DNA of 64,000 nucleotides from Hedera helix. Taxonomy: Eukaryota > Streptophyta > Magnoliopsida > Apiales > Araliaceae. The DNA lies in the NCBI GenBank assembly GCA_947179155.2, contig OX359284.1:11596432-11660431 (forward strand). The letters are read 5' to 3'. The notes beneath the pieces were generated by a model. It was given only the letters and a program-made list of their open reading frames with translations, made no database searches and had not been told where the DNA came from. Positions within the stretch are counted from its first letter, which is position 1. The number at the start of each line of letters is the position of its first letter. The translations under genes and the position numbers were made by a program. Shown here one piece after another: positions 36,101 through 48,589 of the stretch.

Positions 36101-36771
36101 CATGCTTCACATAGCACATACCTTAACATGTTTGGTGTGTGTCATATATCATGTGCTTGTGCTTCAACTATAGCAATATATCTCATATCATTGCACAAAG
36201 AGCACATTGTGGTCATATATATCACGTATCACGTAACACATAATTTGTATGCAGTTAAAACAAGAATTATATATCATAACAGTCCAACATTTAACATAAA
36301 AAGGGACTGAAGAACTTGCCTGGCGTCCAGTTATTTAAATTGTTAGCTCAAACCCTTAACTCGATCAACCTATGATCATAAAATAATCAAATAATAATTA
36401 TTTATCTTTTTATGATATTAATTTACTTAATTAATATCATCTCTGGACCAATTATTAATTTATATAGTTAATTATATTAACCTCGTCCCGTAAATATTAA
36501 CATAACTTAATATTTAATGCCTTCGACACGGACAACCCGGCTCATCGGATAAAATTTAGCATATTTGGTTGTCCGAAAATTTTATTTAACCTTTTTCTAA
36601 CTTTTGAACTCATTAGATTAATATTTAAATATTAATCCCCAATATTTAATATTTTTACAAAAATATTAAATTTTATACCCAAACATCATTTCTATATTTT
36701 TAGTATTTTTCTATAATTTTCTGAAATTTTTAAACAATTTTTAAACATTTATTTCCTTAAAAACTAATTCT

Positions 36772-37200
36772 GGGGGCAATTTGGTAATTTCCGCAGCTAA
36801 AGGGACATATCCGGAATTTTCCAGAAATTCCAAGGGCATTTCCGTCATTTCAGCGCCCCAGGGACATATTCGGTATTTTCCAGAAAGGCTGAGGGCATTT
36901 CTGTAATTACCGCAACGTTAGGGACACGCTCGGTATTAATGGAATTGTCCAGGGGCATTTTAGTCATTTTACCTAAAAACGCGGTCGCGCATTGCGCGGA
37001 CCGTCCCTGTCGTTCCAAAACGACGTCGTTCGATAGCCAAATCCAGAAACTTTCGCCCTTCCGAACGACGTCGTTCGGTCCGCCTATTTTCATCGCCGCG
37101 CATTGCGCGGATGTCCCCCAGCCGCGCCCAAAACGGCGTCGTTTAATTCTGGGCGCTGAAAAAAAAATTGACCGCCGCGCATTGCACGGCCGGCCTTCTC
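36772..37200. repeat. GC-rich palindrome module in LTR 35463-38875
   Basis: Four repeats of about 60 bp of the GGGGCAATTTGGTAATTTCC type with alternating GGGACATATCCGG words. Then CGCGCATTGCGCG, AAAACGACGTCGTT, GAACGACGTCGTTC, CCGCGCATTGCGCGG, AAAACGGCGTCGTTT and CCGCGCATTGCACGG. This is the best preserved copy of the module. Confidence 0.85.
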
Positions 37201-40134
37201 TTCTTCCTTATTCCAGCCGAGAACAGTAACAGCCAACACACAAAATACACCATTTTGCTCCAATTTTTCACCACAAAATAATTCCAAAAATCACATAATT
37301 CATAGATATATATCTATAAATTATTTAGAATAATTATACTAATTATTTATAATTTTTCCACAACATTACTTTACCACTAAAAATACATAATAAATAATAT
37401 AAATTAATATTTATACCTTCCAACCACTTATAAACCTTCCTTTGAGGCTTGTCATACCCTTTGATGGCACCAACATCTTCTTCCTTGGTGGCTACGGAGG
37501 TCGGTGGTGGGTGGTTTCCGGTGGGAGAAAGAAAAGAGAGAGAAAGTTGTATTTTTTTGTTTTGTTGGTTTTATTTTCTTTCTTTTTCCCTCTTGTTTCT
37601 TTTCCTTCCCTTATATAAAGCTTGCATGTAGGAATTTAATTTTTACTTAACACACCCACACGTCCACCGCCATAAGCCTTCTCGAATATTCCACAAACAT
37701 GCAAAAATTAAGTATTTAAATACATTACGTAATTATCTCGTGTAATAATTATTTTATATAATAAATATAAAATAATTATTTTAATTTATCAAAATTCATA
37801 ATATGATTTATGAATAATATTTAGACCCTTTTTGGGTACTTTATTTGACAAATTTTGTACACGCATAATGACATGCATGTAAACCTATGAGGTAATTTAT
37901 ACCTCCAAAAATCATAAAATAATTCATATAACATATAAAAATTATTTTTCATAATTTTTCACTCTGTTATTTGGACAACATGTTACATTAACATGTTCAC
38001 ATTTCTGAAATATTATCTTTCATAAAAGTCATAATAATTCCATTATACATACCATAATTTTTAATAACTTAAAACATTCCTTTTTCTTATTTATTATTTC
38101 ATTTATTTAATAATCATATTAATTTCTTTATATATAAATTATATAATTTAATATTATATAATTACATTCTTCTTTTAAATAATTTCCTCCAACCTTATTC
38201 CATTTAATCACTTTATGTAAATTACATAATTATTCTTATATAATTTATATAATTATTATTTTATTTATACCTTATTTTAATTTCCTTATATAAATTATAT
38301 AATTATTATTATATAATTTATATAATTACCTTTCCTTCTCAATTAATTTCTAAATTTCTTCCAAAATTCTTGCTAAATCTAAAATTCAATAATTTAACTT
38401 TTCTTAGTTTCCTCATTAACTTTTCATAAATTCTTGGATTAATTTAATTATTAATCCCTTAATTCTCATAATTAATGAAATTTATAATTTTATCTATTAA
38501 ACATAACACACATATATAAATGTATATATATAAATATATACATATCTAATTCCTATATTTCACATTACCACATAACCTCATTTAAAATCATAATTTCTAT
38601 ACTTTCACAATAATTTTTTTTTTTTTAATATTAACCATTTCATTAAAACTTCTCTTATTTTTCATAAATTGTTTTTAAACAATCTATTTATTCTTCAATT
38701 ATTTTATTCAATCACAATTTGTCATCATCTCTGTACGGATTTAATTTACCAATTAAATCCTTTTACATACCTTAAATCACATAAAATAATTATTTATTTA
38801 ACAACCTTGATAATTTTATCCATTAAATTCTTATTTAATATTATTGAAGAAATCTTGGAAATTCGGATCCTCACATCAGCTACATGGAACACTGGCACAG
38901 CTGCCCCAGGCTGAAAATCAAAACCCTAAATTTTAACTTTGTTTTCTTGATTCCAACTTTTATAACTTGTTTATTTTACATTATATTAGCTCCAAATTTG
39001 GACCAGAACTTGTTATATTCATTATCTTGACCTATTCATGATTTACAACACTTTTCGAAAATGTTTCACACATAAAAATCATGATCAAAACTATTACGAT
39101 CGTTATGGTTTTCAAATTGACATGTTTTGGTACAAAACCATAACTTACACATTTCACCACATTTTTCAATGATTCAAATTGGGTTGTCTTTGTGACTTAT
39201 AAATCTAGCATACAAGACAAAAAGACCACATACACAACTTACATATCACAAAACACACACAATCAAACTAGACCTCAAGTTAAGGTTTTATTTCAAAACA
39301 TGCTCATATGATCTTTTCTTCCATCAATTTACATTTTAAACATGTTAATATACATTTCTAGTATATTTAACCACAAATCTTCATAAATAATCTAGATCTA
39401 CCATCAAGGAGTATAAAAATAAGTTTTGAACTATAAAAATATATTTTCTACTACCAAATTAAGTTTTGACCATAGAAATTCCATATAAAACATATATACA
39501 CATAGATCTACACATAAACTCGAACATAGATCCACCTTATACCTTCGAAACTCACCGTAGTTCCACAACACAAAAATTTTCCCATAACCAACCATTGCAA
39601 AACATAATAAAATATTTTTAGATCATAAAATGAAAAGAGTTTGAGAAAGGAAAACTTTTCAACCTTAACGATCTAGTGGCTCTCTTTCTTTTCCTTTCAA
39701 AACAAGATGTGAAGCTAGATGACATCCACCACCACTCTTGATCTCCACCCGAATGAATAGCACAACAAACTCTCTAAGTGTATCTCTCTTGGCTATTTTG
39801 CTCTTAAACTTTCAAATGCTCTCAACTTTCTATACTTAGTGAACTTTCAAATGATCCAACTCTTGTAAGCTTTAGTGGATGGTCTTATTTATAGTACTTT
39901 GGGTAAGTGAGCTTCACTTCACTAATCAACAAACACATAGTCAATTCTGGGCACTAAACCTAGCAAAAGCAAGATCCATATTTTAGGGAACTAGGGTTGT
40001 ATTTGGGAGAGTTTTAAGGGTTGATGTTTTCTAGGAAAACTTAGAGCCTTGAGCCTAAGTAGGGCCCCCCCATTGCCGGTAACCTCTGTCTATTTTCATT
40101 CCATTTTTTATTTTCTTTTATTCCAAATAAAATC

Positions 40135-40172
<38 letters not shown>

Positions 40173-43100
40173 CAATTAGGCTATACATTGGACTCTTATT
40201 TTAATTCATTTGGGCTCATTTAATACATTTTTTTACGCTCAACAATTAATTTGGACTAACAATACTAAGTTGTTGGGCTAGGTTAATTTGATTCATTGGA
40301 CTTCCATTAAATAAGTTGATTGGACTACTAATTCAATTCTCTTGGACTTATTTAATAACCACTTTGGATTAATCATATAATTCAATTAGACTTGCCTTTT
40401 CATAATTAATTTAGACTACAAGAATTTGTTTAACTACAAACCCTAGCATATACAATGATTTAGGCTTGTTTAATTAATTCCTTCATTCTTTAATCTAACT
40501 ACCTTGTTACATTTAATAGATGAATAAAAATACACATAAATATTCCTCCAATAACATAAATGCACAATTAATTCACACAAAATTTTACTTCATTGATAAT
40601 TAGTTATTAATTATAATTATAATATGATTTAAAACTCATGATCATTACAGTCGGCAATGGGGGAGCCCATTTGGGGGTGCAAAGCTCAAGGTTTTCCTTA
40701 ATTTACTCCTATAAAACCTAGTTCCACAAAACCCTCCCCAATGCAACCTAGTTTCCTTAAAATGTGGATCTTGTTCCTTGCTAAGACTAGTGACTAATTG
40801 ACTATGTATTGGTTGATTAGAGAGGTTAAGTACAATTACTGATGTTATATATATTGAGTACTCTACCAAGTTGTAAACTTTGTTAGTCATTTTTGCTAGA
40901 AGTTCTAAGGATAGAGAGAGTTAAAGCTAGAGAGCATTTGAAAGCAAAATACCGAGAAGGTTCGGGAGAGAGTCCATTTTTGGCTAAAGAAAGAAGGAAA
41001 GGAGGAGGACTCTAGAAAAAAAAATGTCTAGCATTCATCATAGAAGAAGAAGATGGTGGAACAAGAACTAGTTTCCAACCATTCAAGAAGAAGAAGAAGC
41101 CATGAAAGGTTAAAAGTATTTCTAAAACCTAGAACTCTATTTATGTTTTCAGTTAATATTGTTAGATCTAGGTTTATGTTAGGAGATCTATGATCTAAAT
41201 GGTGGAACATGGTGGTTCTGATGGTATAAGGAGAGTAGGATGGAGGATTTATCCGTGAATATGTGTTAAATCTCATTTTATGCCAATAAATCAATGATCG
41301 AGTTGTGTTTAAAGAAAACCTAGCTTTGGTTCTTGGTTTTTTTAGTAAACAATGTATTTTGCTGGTGTGTTTTATAGATCCATGAGTGTATACCCTAGAT
41401 CTAAAATATTTGCAGACAACTATTTTTGTATAAAGAAAAGAGGAGCCTATATTGAGAGCTCAAAGAGATTTTGTAAGCAAACTTTGTATATTATTGAAAA
41501 CCTTAGTTTTAATCTTGTGTTTTCAAATAAACCACTTCGTATGGTTGATGTTTTCTAAGATCTTTAATTTTAATATTTTAATACCTAGATCTATAAGTTA
41601 TGAGATTAATCTATTTTGAATGAATGAAAAAGTAGAAAAAATGAGCTCATAGTGATTTTTGAGAAGGAAGCCTTTATATGGCTAAATATTTTTAAAGATC
41701 CATGAGGTTTGAACCTAGATCTAGTTGTTAATGGGGTATGTTGGTAGATATGTGTGTAGATCACATGTTTGGCCTAAAAAACTAAGTGATCAAAAGAATG
41801 ATTTTTGATTAATGAAAACCACAACTTTAACACTTGAGTTTTCAAATGAATCAACTTGTATGGTTGAAAATGTTATAGATCTATGAGTTTTGTCATAGAT
41901 CTAAAGTTTTGGTAAGGTTGTATTTTGGAAAAATATGTTCAAATGATTTTATAATAACTTTTATGGTCAAGTATAATTTTAAACTAAACCTTAATAATTT
42001 TGGTCATGTTCGATCATGGTTGTGGAATATGAAAAATAATTGTTGATATGAAAACTCTTTGGTTTTGGTAAATTTTTTAATCCATAAGGCCATGGTTCAA
42101 ATTTGAGCTCAATCCGATAAGAACTGAACAAGTTATAAACTTTTGAGCAAGCAAACCATGAAATTAGTTATCAATCTGATCTTGTGAGCGATTTTGAGTC
42201 CACTTCGGGTTGGATCTGGGTGGTTTGACCCTAAGAGAAGTTATAGAGGAAGAAGTTACGGACACATAAGCACTTGAATCACTCGAAAAGGTTAATAAAT
42301 GAGAAATTTATGGCTGTTTGAGTAAGTTAAGGTCGTGCAGTCCATAAATTAAGGTTTTGAAAAATTGGGTCGGCGTAGCTACTGCACCAATGTCCCACGA
42401 AGCTGCGTGGGAACATTCTTCCCAGCCACTTATTTTCAGTTCGGGTCTAGTTGGACGAGCCGAGTCGATCCAGGTCGAGTTTTTATTAGAAAAATAAGTT
42501 AAAATTGATATGAAATGAGTACCTAAGTACATTAGACCAATATGTGTGTCCATTAGTGACTAATTGGTAGATTAATTATAATTGTAGGTTGTACAAAAGA
42601 CGCAAAATATTTGAGTAAGTAGTAGAAGCGAAATAGGCAAATTTTTCAAAATTTATTGTTATGTGCATTGTTATGCTACGATATGATATTAAACTGTTGA
42701 TATGAAACTATATTGATGTTATTTGTGTTATGTGAAATTAATGAGTATGGTTATTAGTGAAGTATGTGAAAACTATGAGGTATGATTACATAGGAAATGT
42801 GAACAAACTGTAAAGCATGATTTGATATTAGTTATGAAGCATGTGTAAAATGTCATACATGGATATATTGTTAAGTATGCATGATGTATGAACTAGGTAT
42901 TATGTGATAACTATTAAACTTACTAAGTCGCCGTGATCATTCTTGCAAAACTAAAATTTTACAACTAAGGAAGAAATCCCAACATATACTAGATTAGTAG
43001 AAGAAGGGTAGTGGAATGATGTTAAAAAAACATTCAATGTAAATTGTCTTGATATTTGAACTTAGTATTGTTATGTTAGTAAAGCGTTTAGCTATGATAA

Positions 43101-43727
43101 ATGATTTGTAAATGTTATGAATTTCAATTTGAATAAAGCAATAAAATGTATTGAAAGAAATTTTGAACGTGAACTGTGAGTTGAAAACTTTACTCATAAT
43201 TATTGTAAAGAAAATGAGTTAAGTTATTACAAACTTTGAAAGAAATGAATAAAAAATATTCTTTACGAAAATGAGTTGTAAAGTTTACTTTTGTTGTTGT
43301 AAACTTATATGATTGAATTACGTTAGAAAAGTTAGTTATACTATGTATGCGATATGTTGAATGGAGTAGTTCAACTTGCTGTAATGGTACCGCATATATG
43401 TTGAATGAAGTACTTCATCTTGCTGTAATGGTACCCCAACTTGCTGTTTTGATAATCTAGTTGTTGTATTATGTATTCAACTTGCTAGATTATAAAGACA
43501 AACTTATTGAATGAAAGATTAAGTGTTAAATCATAGTGTATATGTTAAAAAGTTGTTATAAAACAATGTAAAAATTACGATTTTAGTAATAAAAGAATGT
43601 TAAAAGTTTTAAATAAATTAGTTATTATCAACAATATTAATGATAAAAGTGATAGATATTCAAAGGAGGATGTGCAATGATGCACGAGATCGCCTATTGC
43701 AAGTACATAGATTCTTGGGACATTACA

Positions 43728-44877
43728 ATTTGTAACACCTCGTTGTTACATCAAAATATGTAAAAATAATTTATCTATATGCAAAAAATTAAGTTACTAT
43801 CCAATATTGTACATTCAATCAAAACATTTTGGGTGAATCTATAATATGCTAAAATAACCCAAAATACATAGTTTAAGCCCCTTTTTATGAATTTGATTCA
43901 ATTTGAAATCGATATTTGAATCTAAATACATTTCAAGTTTTCAAAGAATGTAATTAATTTGCCTATAAAGAGAGAACGCAGCAGATTTATATATATATAT
44001 ATATATTGAATTGCCCACAAATTCTATTATATATCTTATAAACGAGTTGCCTACAAAAAGAAATTTTTTATCAATTCTCATGTATTGTATCTGATCAGAT
44101 AATACAAATAAAATAAAAATATCAACCAATTAAATATAAGTATATTTTAATTAATCAACTCAATTTAGAATCAACCAAAATATTTTAAGAAACTCATACG
44201 AAAAGTAAGAATATCAACTAATTAAATCTAAATACAATTTTACGAGTCAACTTAGTTTAACACCAACCAAAACATCGCACTTAACTCATTCAATATAACG
44301 TTATTTGTGTTATCATAATAATTTGTTTGTGTTATTATAATATGTAATAAGTAATTGATGGTCCAAAACTAACCACCCTATTATAGTGTTTGGTTTCTTT
44401 ATGTTCATAATGTTGACCTTTTGTAGCATGGCATTAGGCAGGAGAGTTGGCTGTAACTAACTCCATTTAGTTAGCCAAGTATATTGTTTGTAACATAATT
44501 ATCTGGCTCATAACAGATCTATGTATCCTTGATTCCTCTTCCGACAAATATTTCCTCTCCAAGTTCTTATATTTATTGCTGCAATCCTCGCACTTTCCAA
44601 TGTGACTACCAATGAGAAAGTAAAGAAGATTACAATAAAATAAAATAAAATAACCAATGCAATAATATTAGAATGTTAGCAGAATGCTTCTCCACGGAAC
44701 AAAGTCGAAAACCAGCAGCCGAAGTAGCCTTATGCCCAAAGCAAAGTCACAATAAGAAATAAAGCAATAGCCAGCCCAAAGCAAAATCCAACAATTGCCA
44801 TGAAAGCCTGGTCACAGCCAAAGAAACAAAGTAAGTATGTATACTACTCCCATACCATTTTTCTTTTACTCCAGTCT
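43728..44877. other. Unassigned sequence with possible copia LTR remnant
   Basis: A TGTAACACCTCG start at 43731 looks like an LTR end, but no partner was found. At about 44440-44620 the sequence TTGGCTGTAACTAACT...TTAGTTAGCCAA, followed by AACAGATC and CTCTCCAAGTTC, resembles plant copia LTRs. No gene is supported; a minus-strand frame at 43941-44129 spans a TA microsatellite and is rejected. Confidence 0.35.
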
Positions 44878-45288
44878 AAAGCAAGCAAAATTAATGGTTA
44901 ACCCATCAACCCGTCCAACAACTCATGCTTTAATCGGTAATGTTATCCATTTATTTTAACAAATCACAAGTGGGTTATGTTAAATGGATAGTGCAAAAGA
45001 CAAATGGGTTGGTGGGTAAAATCGTGGGTTACATGAGTAAATGACAAACATACTCTAGCGAGTTATGCAGAGACTGTCTACTCCCCTCGCTTCTAACCAT
45101 GTATCAAGTAGCCTCGCTTCTAGTTGATGGTATGGTTAAAGGTGACGAGTAAAGAAAAGAAATTTCAGCTTCTCCAACGAGTCTCCTCTGATGTCGTCAG
45201 CGACACCAGTCATGTGGTTAGCGGCGAGCAACTCCTTTTGGGTTCCTATATATACATATAGATAGATATAGACCAGATAGCATACGGA

Positions 45289-45349
45289 ATGATTTTTGGT
45301 TCATATATAAAAAAAAACTGACTTAAAGTTCTGTCCTCTTCTATTAAGC
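45289..45349. repeat. Left copy of 61-63 bp direct repeat flanking mitochondrial insert
   Basis: Runs from ATGATTTTTGGTTC to CTATTAAGC. The second copy is at 45716-45778 and differs mainly by two extra A residues in the A-run. Confidence 0.9.
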
Positions 45350-45581
45350 GGATGAGATCGGTCGAGTGGTCTCAGTTGGAGATGGGATTGCATGTGTTTA
45401 TGGATTGAACGAGATTCAAGCATGTGAAATGGTTGAATTTGCCAGCAGCGTCAAAGGAATAGCCTTGAATCTTGAGAATGAGAATGTCGGAATTGTTGTC
45501 TTTGGTAGTGATACTACTATTAAAGAAAGAGATCTTGTCAAGCGCACTGGATCTATTGTTGATGTTCCTGCAGGAAAGGCT
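45348..45581 (+). pseudogene. atp1: Nuclear mitochondrial insert: atp1 (ATP synthase alpha subunit) fragment
   Basis: The frame from 45348 reads ADEIGRVVSVGDGI, then YGLNEIQ, KGIALNLENENVGIVVFGSD and KRTGSIVDVPAGKA. This is a 78-codon stretch from the N-terminal beta-barrel region of mitochondrial F1 ATPase alpha. It is only about 15% of the roughly 500-residue protein and has no start. Several residues expected to be Gly, Arg or Ala appear as Cys, Ser, Thr or Arg, consistent with decay in the nucleus. After codon 78 the frame continues to 45656 in unrelated sequence, possibly other mitochondrial DNA. It is not functional. Confidence 0.93.
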
Positions 45582-45715
45582 AGCGAAAGCGAAAGTGTCT
45601 TCTTTGATCTTCCCTTTCCTCCGTCAATAGTATTACAGAGCTATTTCGTTTACTGAGGCCACTAGTTTCGAATTAACATAAATAGTCGCTGAACACCGCT
45701 ACGTCGATAGATGAG
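45582..45715. other. Rest of the insert, possibly other mitochondrial sequence
   Basis: Less AT-rich than its surroundings and lying between the atp1 fragment and the second direct repeat. It was presumably inserted with atp1, but I do not recognise it. Confidence 0.4.
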
Positions 45716-45778
45716 ATGATTTTTGGTTCATATATAAAAAAAAAAACTGACTTAAAGTTCTGTCCTCTTCTATTAAGC
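45716..45778. repeat. Right copy of 61-63 bp direct repeat
   Basis: Partner of 45289-45349. Together they bracket exactly the inserted segment 45350-45715. Confidence 0.9.
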
Positions 45779-46164
45779 TTTTACTGCTTTACAGCTTTGG
45801 AATTATTAATGCCGACTCATTATAGACATTTATATATATGAATACTGCTGCTTTTAGTTATAAAATAGCACAACATAGTGATGACTCACATTTACTATGA
45901 TTTATTTAGATTTATTCAGTTATTAATAAAAATTTATAGTAATTTGTCTCGAAAACAATGTCAGTAAGTGTACGGAAAAAATTGTAAAGCATACCTTTTG
46001 AATTTTATATGGATTGATGGGTTCAACCCATATCCATTTAATTTTATCCACATTCAACCCATTTAAAATTATCCATTAATAACCTAACCCATTAATAACC
46101 CATTACCCATTAAACTTTATCCATCACCCATTAAATCAACCCATTTGCCACCGCTACTCCAGTC

Positions 46165-47035
46165 CCAAATTAGTTCTCTATTTTACACATGGTACTAACT
46201 TTGAATTGTGTTAAAAACATTTATTTTTTACTTTCTATGTATTAGAATTAATATAGTTAAAACCACAAATTTAAATATATTGACAATATAAAAAATATAA
46301 CAAAACTTTATCACATAAATCTGTTAGTCAAGTGTCTTAAAGCAAGCTACAAGTATCTAAAACAAGACTGAAAACAACTGATGTGCATATGATTATAGTT
46401 GGGTTTACATGAAACTTCATGCTACACATACCTTCCCCTGTGACTGAAACTTAAATTTGAAAGTGAACCATGATAATCCTCTGTCGACAAAAGGCGCGAG
46501 AGCTAGAGCCCTGCATGTCATATAAGTTCATAAACTGGTATACTGTACATAGAAACTAGTAGTAAAATCATTGATTGCGGAGCATGAAAATATTTTGAAC
46601 AGACATAATTCTAGTGAATTTATAACAAAACAAACACGGGGTAAAAATCCAACTGCTAGTTTATGGAGAAAAAGGAGGCTTACATCCCACACGTGAATCA
46701 ACAGTTGTATCTATATTGAATGTATCGCTTCAGCTATTACAAGAAAAAGTGTAGGCAAAAGTTTCACCCACTCTACATTCTGAGAAAACAAAAGCTAGCC
46801 AAGTTGTATGGACGTCATACTTCGCTCTCACTTCAAGGAGAAAAGCAAATAGAAAGGGAATATCCTCTTTAGTTGCACCATCAGAGTCTATTTCATATGC
46901 GTATGCATATCTGTATGAAGTATTATGGAGGACAGCTGCAATGAACAGCTTCAAGTTCATGACGACTGTACAACTTGGACCGTTCCTTTAAGACGTTCAT
47001 CAGGTAAAGATATATTTGAGATTGCAATTAACTAA
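46165..47035. other. No supported gene
   Basis: Between the hAT-like element and the LINE. A minus-strand frame of 76 codons (46730-46960) shows no recognised domain; it could be part of a decayed gene but nothing supports that. Confidence 0.35.
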
Positions 47036-47039
47036 TATG

Positions 47040-48478
47040 GAGACTTATGGATGTGGAGGCGAATTTTAGCAGGAAAGGATCTACTGATCAAAGGATTAGC
47101 AAAAAGATTGGGTTCAGGTACTTTCACCAATATTTGGCCTGACCTGTAGAGGCAGGAGACACATCCAAGTTTCTTACCCCTCTGGTTAGTTCAGCTTGAC
47201 AAATGTTGATTTTGGTGGTTTTATGATAAATCTACTGATTGACGAGACCGCCAAACAATGGAGCCTGGACAAACTACGACAGTTTGTTGGGCCACACCAT
47301 TGGGCTAATGTCCTTGCTACTCCATTGTCTTTCTCACATACAGAAGATGTTACGTGTTGAAAATTTACTTCAGATGGTGTTTTTACAGTAAGGACAGCTT
47401 ACTTCTTTACTTCAGATTGCCTTAATAATTCCTCACTGGCCAGTTACATTCATTCCAACATTGGGTCCAACAACATTCTTGCAACCTAATCTCATTTATC
47501 AGAAGCTTTGGACACCTTTGATATCCCTCCTAGAGTTCAACTTTTCCTTTGGAAAACTATGAGGAATGGTCTACCACTAAATTGTAAATGGGCCAAATTT
47601 AGTCCTGGTGCATTTCTCTCATGTTTTCTGCCAGGAGCAGGTTGAGACCACCTCCCATCATTTCCTACCTTGTGGGTTTTCTTGTGCCGTTTGGTTTGAG
47701 AGTCCTTTACGAATCTATTCTTTGTCAGAACCTGATATCTCCATTGACATTCCTTCTCAAGTTATAGAAATCACCTACTTCATCCTGACCTTGTTTACTT
47801 GGGATTGGTAGGTATCCTTTGGCTCTTATGGAAAAACTGCTGTGCCGTTATATTTAGGGCAACTAAACCTGATGTGCATGCTCTTGTGGACTTTCTCTCC
47901 CAACTTTAGATCAATGGGACCTTGCTTCGAAACATAGGGAGGCTCGATCACATATTTTTTGCCTAAAATTTCTGTGTTTCCTAACCATTTTGCAGGATTT
48001 AATACCAATAGAATTGTGCATTTAGGCAGACTGCGGATAGTTCATCACCGGAGACTAATGTTGCATAATATTCAGTTAGATGGGAGTTGGATCCATAACA
48101 ATTTTCAGGCTTCTGTGGCTTGTGCTAGGGAAGTTCCATCCTCAGGGACTCTTACCTTATTTTGTGATAGCAATTCCAAGTTTTGCTTCTTCTCCAGAGG
48201 CATGCCGAGGTACTGGAACACTTTGTCAATCTCTTCTCTAGGCTCTGCATTATAGCTGGGATGATGTTGAATGTGATTCTGCACTCTGCAGTGCTAGTTT
48301 ACCTTTTATTTAACTTTTTGTTTATCAAGTCTAGCACCCACTCCATATTATCGGATACATTATGGTCAGGTTCTTCGTTTATGGTTTGTAAAATTTCAAA
48401 AGTTCCCAGGAGTTTTGTGGCTAAAGCTCATAGCTTAGTTGTTACTGCCAGGAAATTGTTTTGTACTACCTTTCGTTA
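47040..48478 (+). pseudogene. Non-LTR retrotransposon (LINE) ORF2 C-terminal remnant
   Basis: Frame-shifting reads give, in order: WRRILAGKDLLIKGLAKRLG and TNIWPD (segment after the reverse transcriptase core), then SLDKLRQFVGPHHWANVLA, SDGVFTVRTAYFFT and PPRVQLFLWKTMRNGLPLN (lead-in to the zf-RVT domain). A zf-RVT zinc-finger-like part follows (FCQEQVETTSHHFLPCGFS, AVWF; 47608-47811), then an RNase H-like part (LDGSWIHNN, AEVLEH, CKISKVPRSFVAKAHSL; about 48060-48478). This matches plant L1-type ORF2 or related RVT_3 proteins. Stops, including a TGG-to-TGA change near 47359, and several frameshifts kill it. The endonuclease and reverse transcriptase core are absent. Confidence 0.85.
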
Positions 48479-48589
48479 ATCTTATGACTTATTGTTACCC
48501 AAAAACAAAATAATGTTGATGATAACATTATCTTTGCATAAGTTTGAAATCTAATAGAGCAAAATGCAACTTCTTCATTATATATATAA

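Larger units (their letters stand above)
35463..38875 (-). mobile_element. Intact A-type solo LTR nested in outer B
   Basis: It starts TGTAACGACCCCGAAATTCG and ends CGGATCCTCACA, with TSD TCAGC (35458-35462 and 38876-38880), 3413 bp. Uninterrupted, it is the reference for the A-type family here. The order along the plus strand is: terminal CCCCGAAATTCG, stem-loop region (36061-36100), polypurine/palindrome module (36772-37200), TATA box (about 37611-37619 on the minus strand), the AT-rich half, then the LTR start. The open frames at 36845-37287 lie in the GC-rich module and are not genes. Confidence 0.92.
21964..40649 (-). mobile_element. Outer B-type LTR nested in H, itself split twice
   Basis: It starts TGTGACGCCCTCAAATTCGGG-like and ends CATGATCATTACA. 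Its pieces are 21964-22287, 34190-35462 and 38881-40649, about 3.4 kb. The flanking 5-mers are GCTAG (21959-21963) and GTCGG (40650-40654); both can derive from GCCGG by C-to-T or G-to-A changes. The 34190-35462 piece aligns with the B-type LTR at 9450-10600. The 38881-40082 piece is an inverted match to H at about 40655-42420. It contains an (AC)n run at about 40143-40173. Confidence 0.72.
20697..43727 (+). mobile_element. Del-like LTR H, split by a nested LTR stack
   Basis: H is in plus orientation: its 5' part lies to the left of 21963 and its 3' part is 40655-43727, ending CTTGGGACATTACA. The two halves belong together because the inverted related LTR (outer B) has the equivalent sequence uninterrupted at about 40060-40190 (reverse complement ...AAAATGG...TTACCGGCAATGGGGG). 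H carries the stem-loop region at 42912-42955. The true start is not resolved; 20697 is the earliest possible position and the start may lie some hundred bases to the right. No primer-binding site follows 43727. Without the nested DNA it is about 4.3 kb. Confidence 0.6.
44878..46156. mobile_element. hAT-like element containing mitochondrial DNA
   Basis: Flanked by the 8-bp direct repeat CTCCAGTC (44870-44877 and 46157-46164; the match extends to 10 bp). The ends are imperfect inverted repeats, TAAAGCAAGCAAAAT on the left and TAGCGGTGGCAAAT (reverse complement) on the right. Both ends carry many ATGGGTT / AACCCAT subterminal words, in opposite sense, as in hAT elements. The middle holds an atp1 fragment flanked by long direct repeats. 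The left terminal repeat is degenerate, so the hAT call is good but not certain. Confidence 0.65.

Noticed and set aside
45366..45656. 96-codon frame as an intact gene
   Set aside because: It is an internal atp1 fragment without its own start, continued by unrelated sequence.
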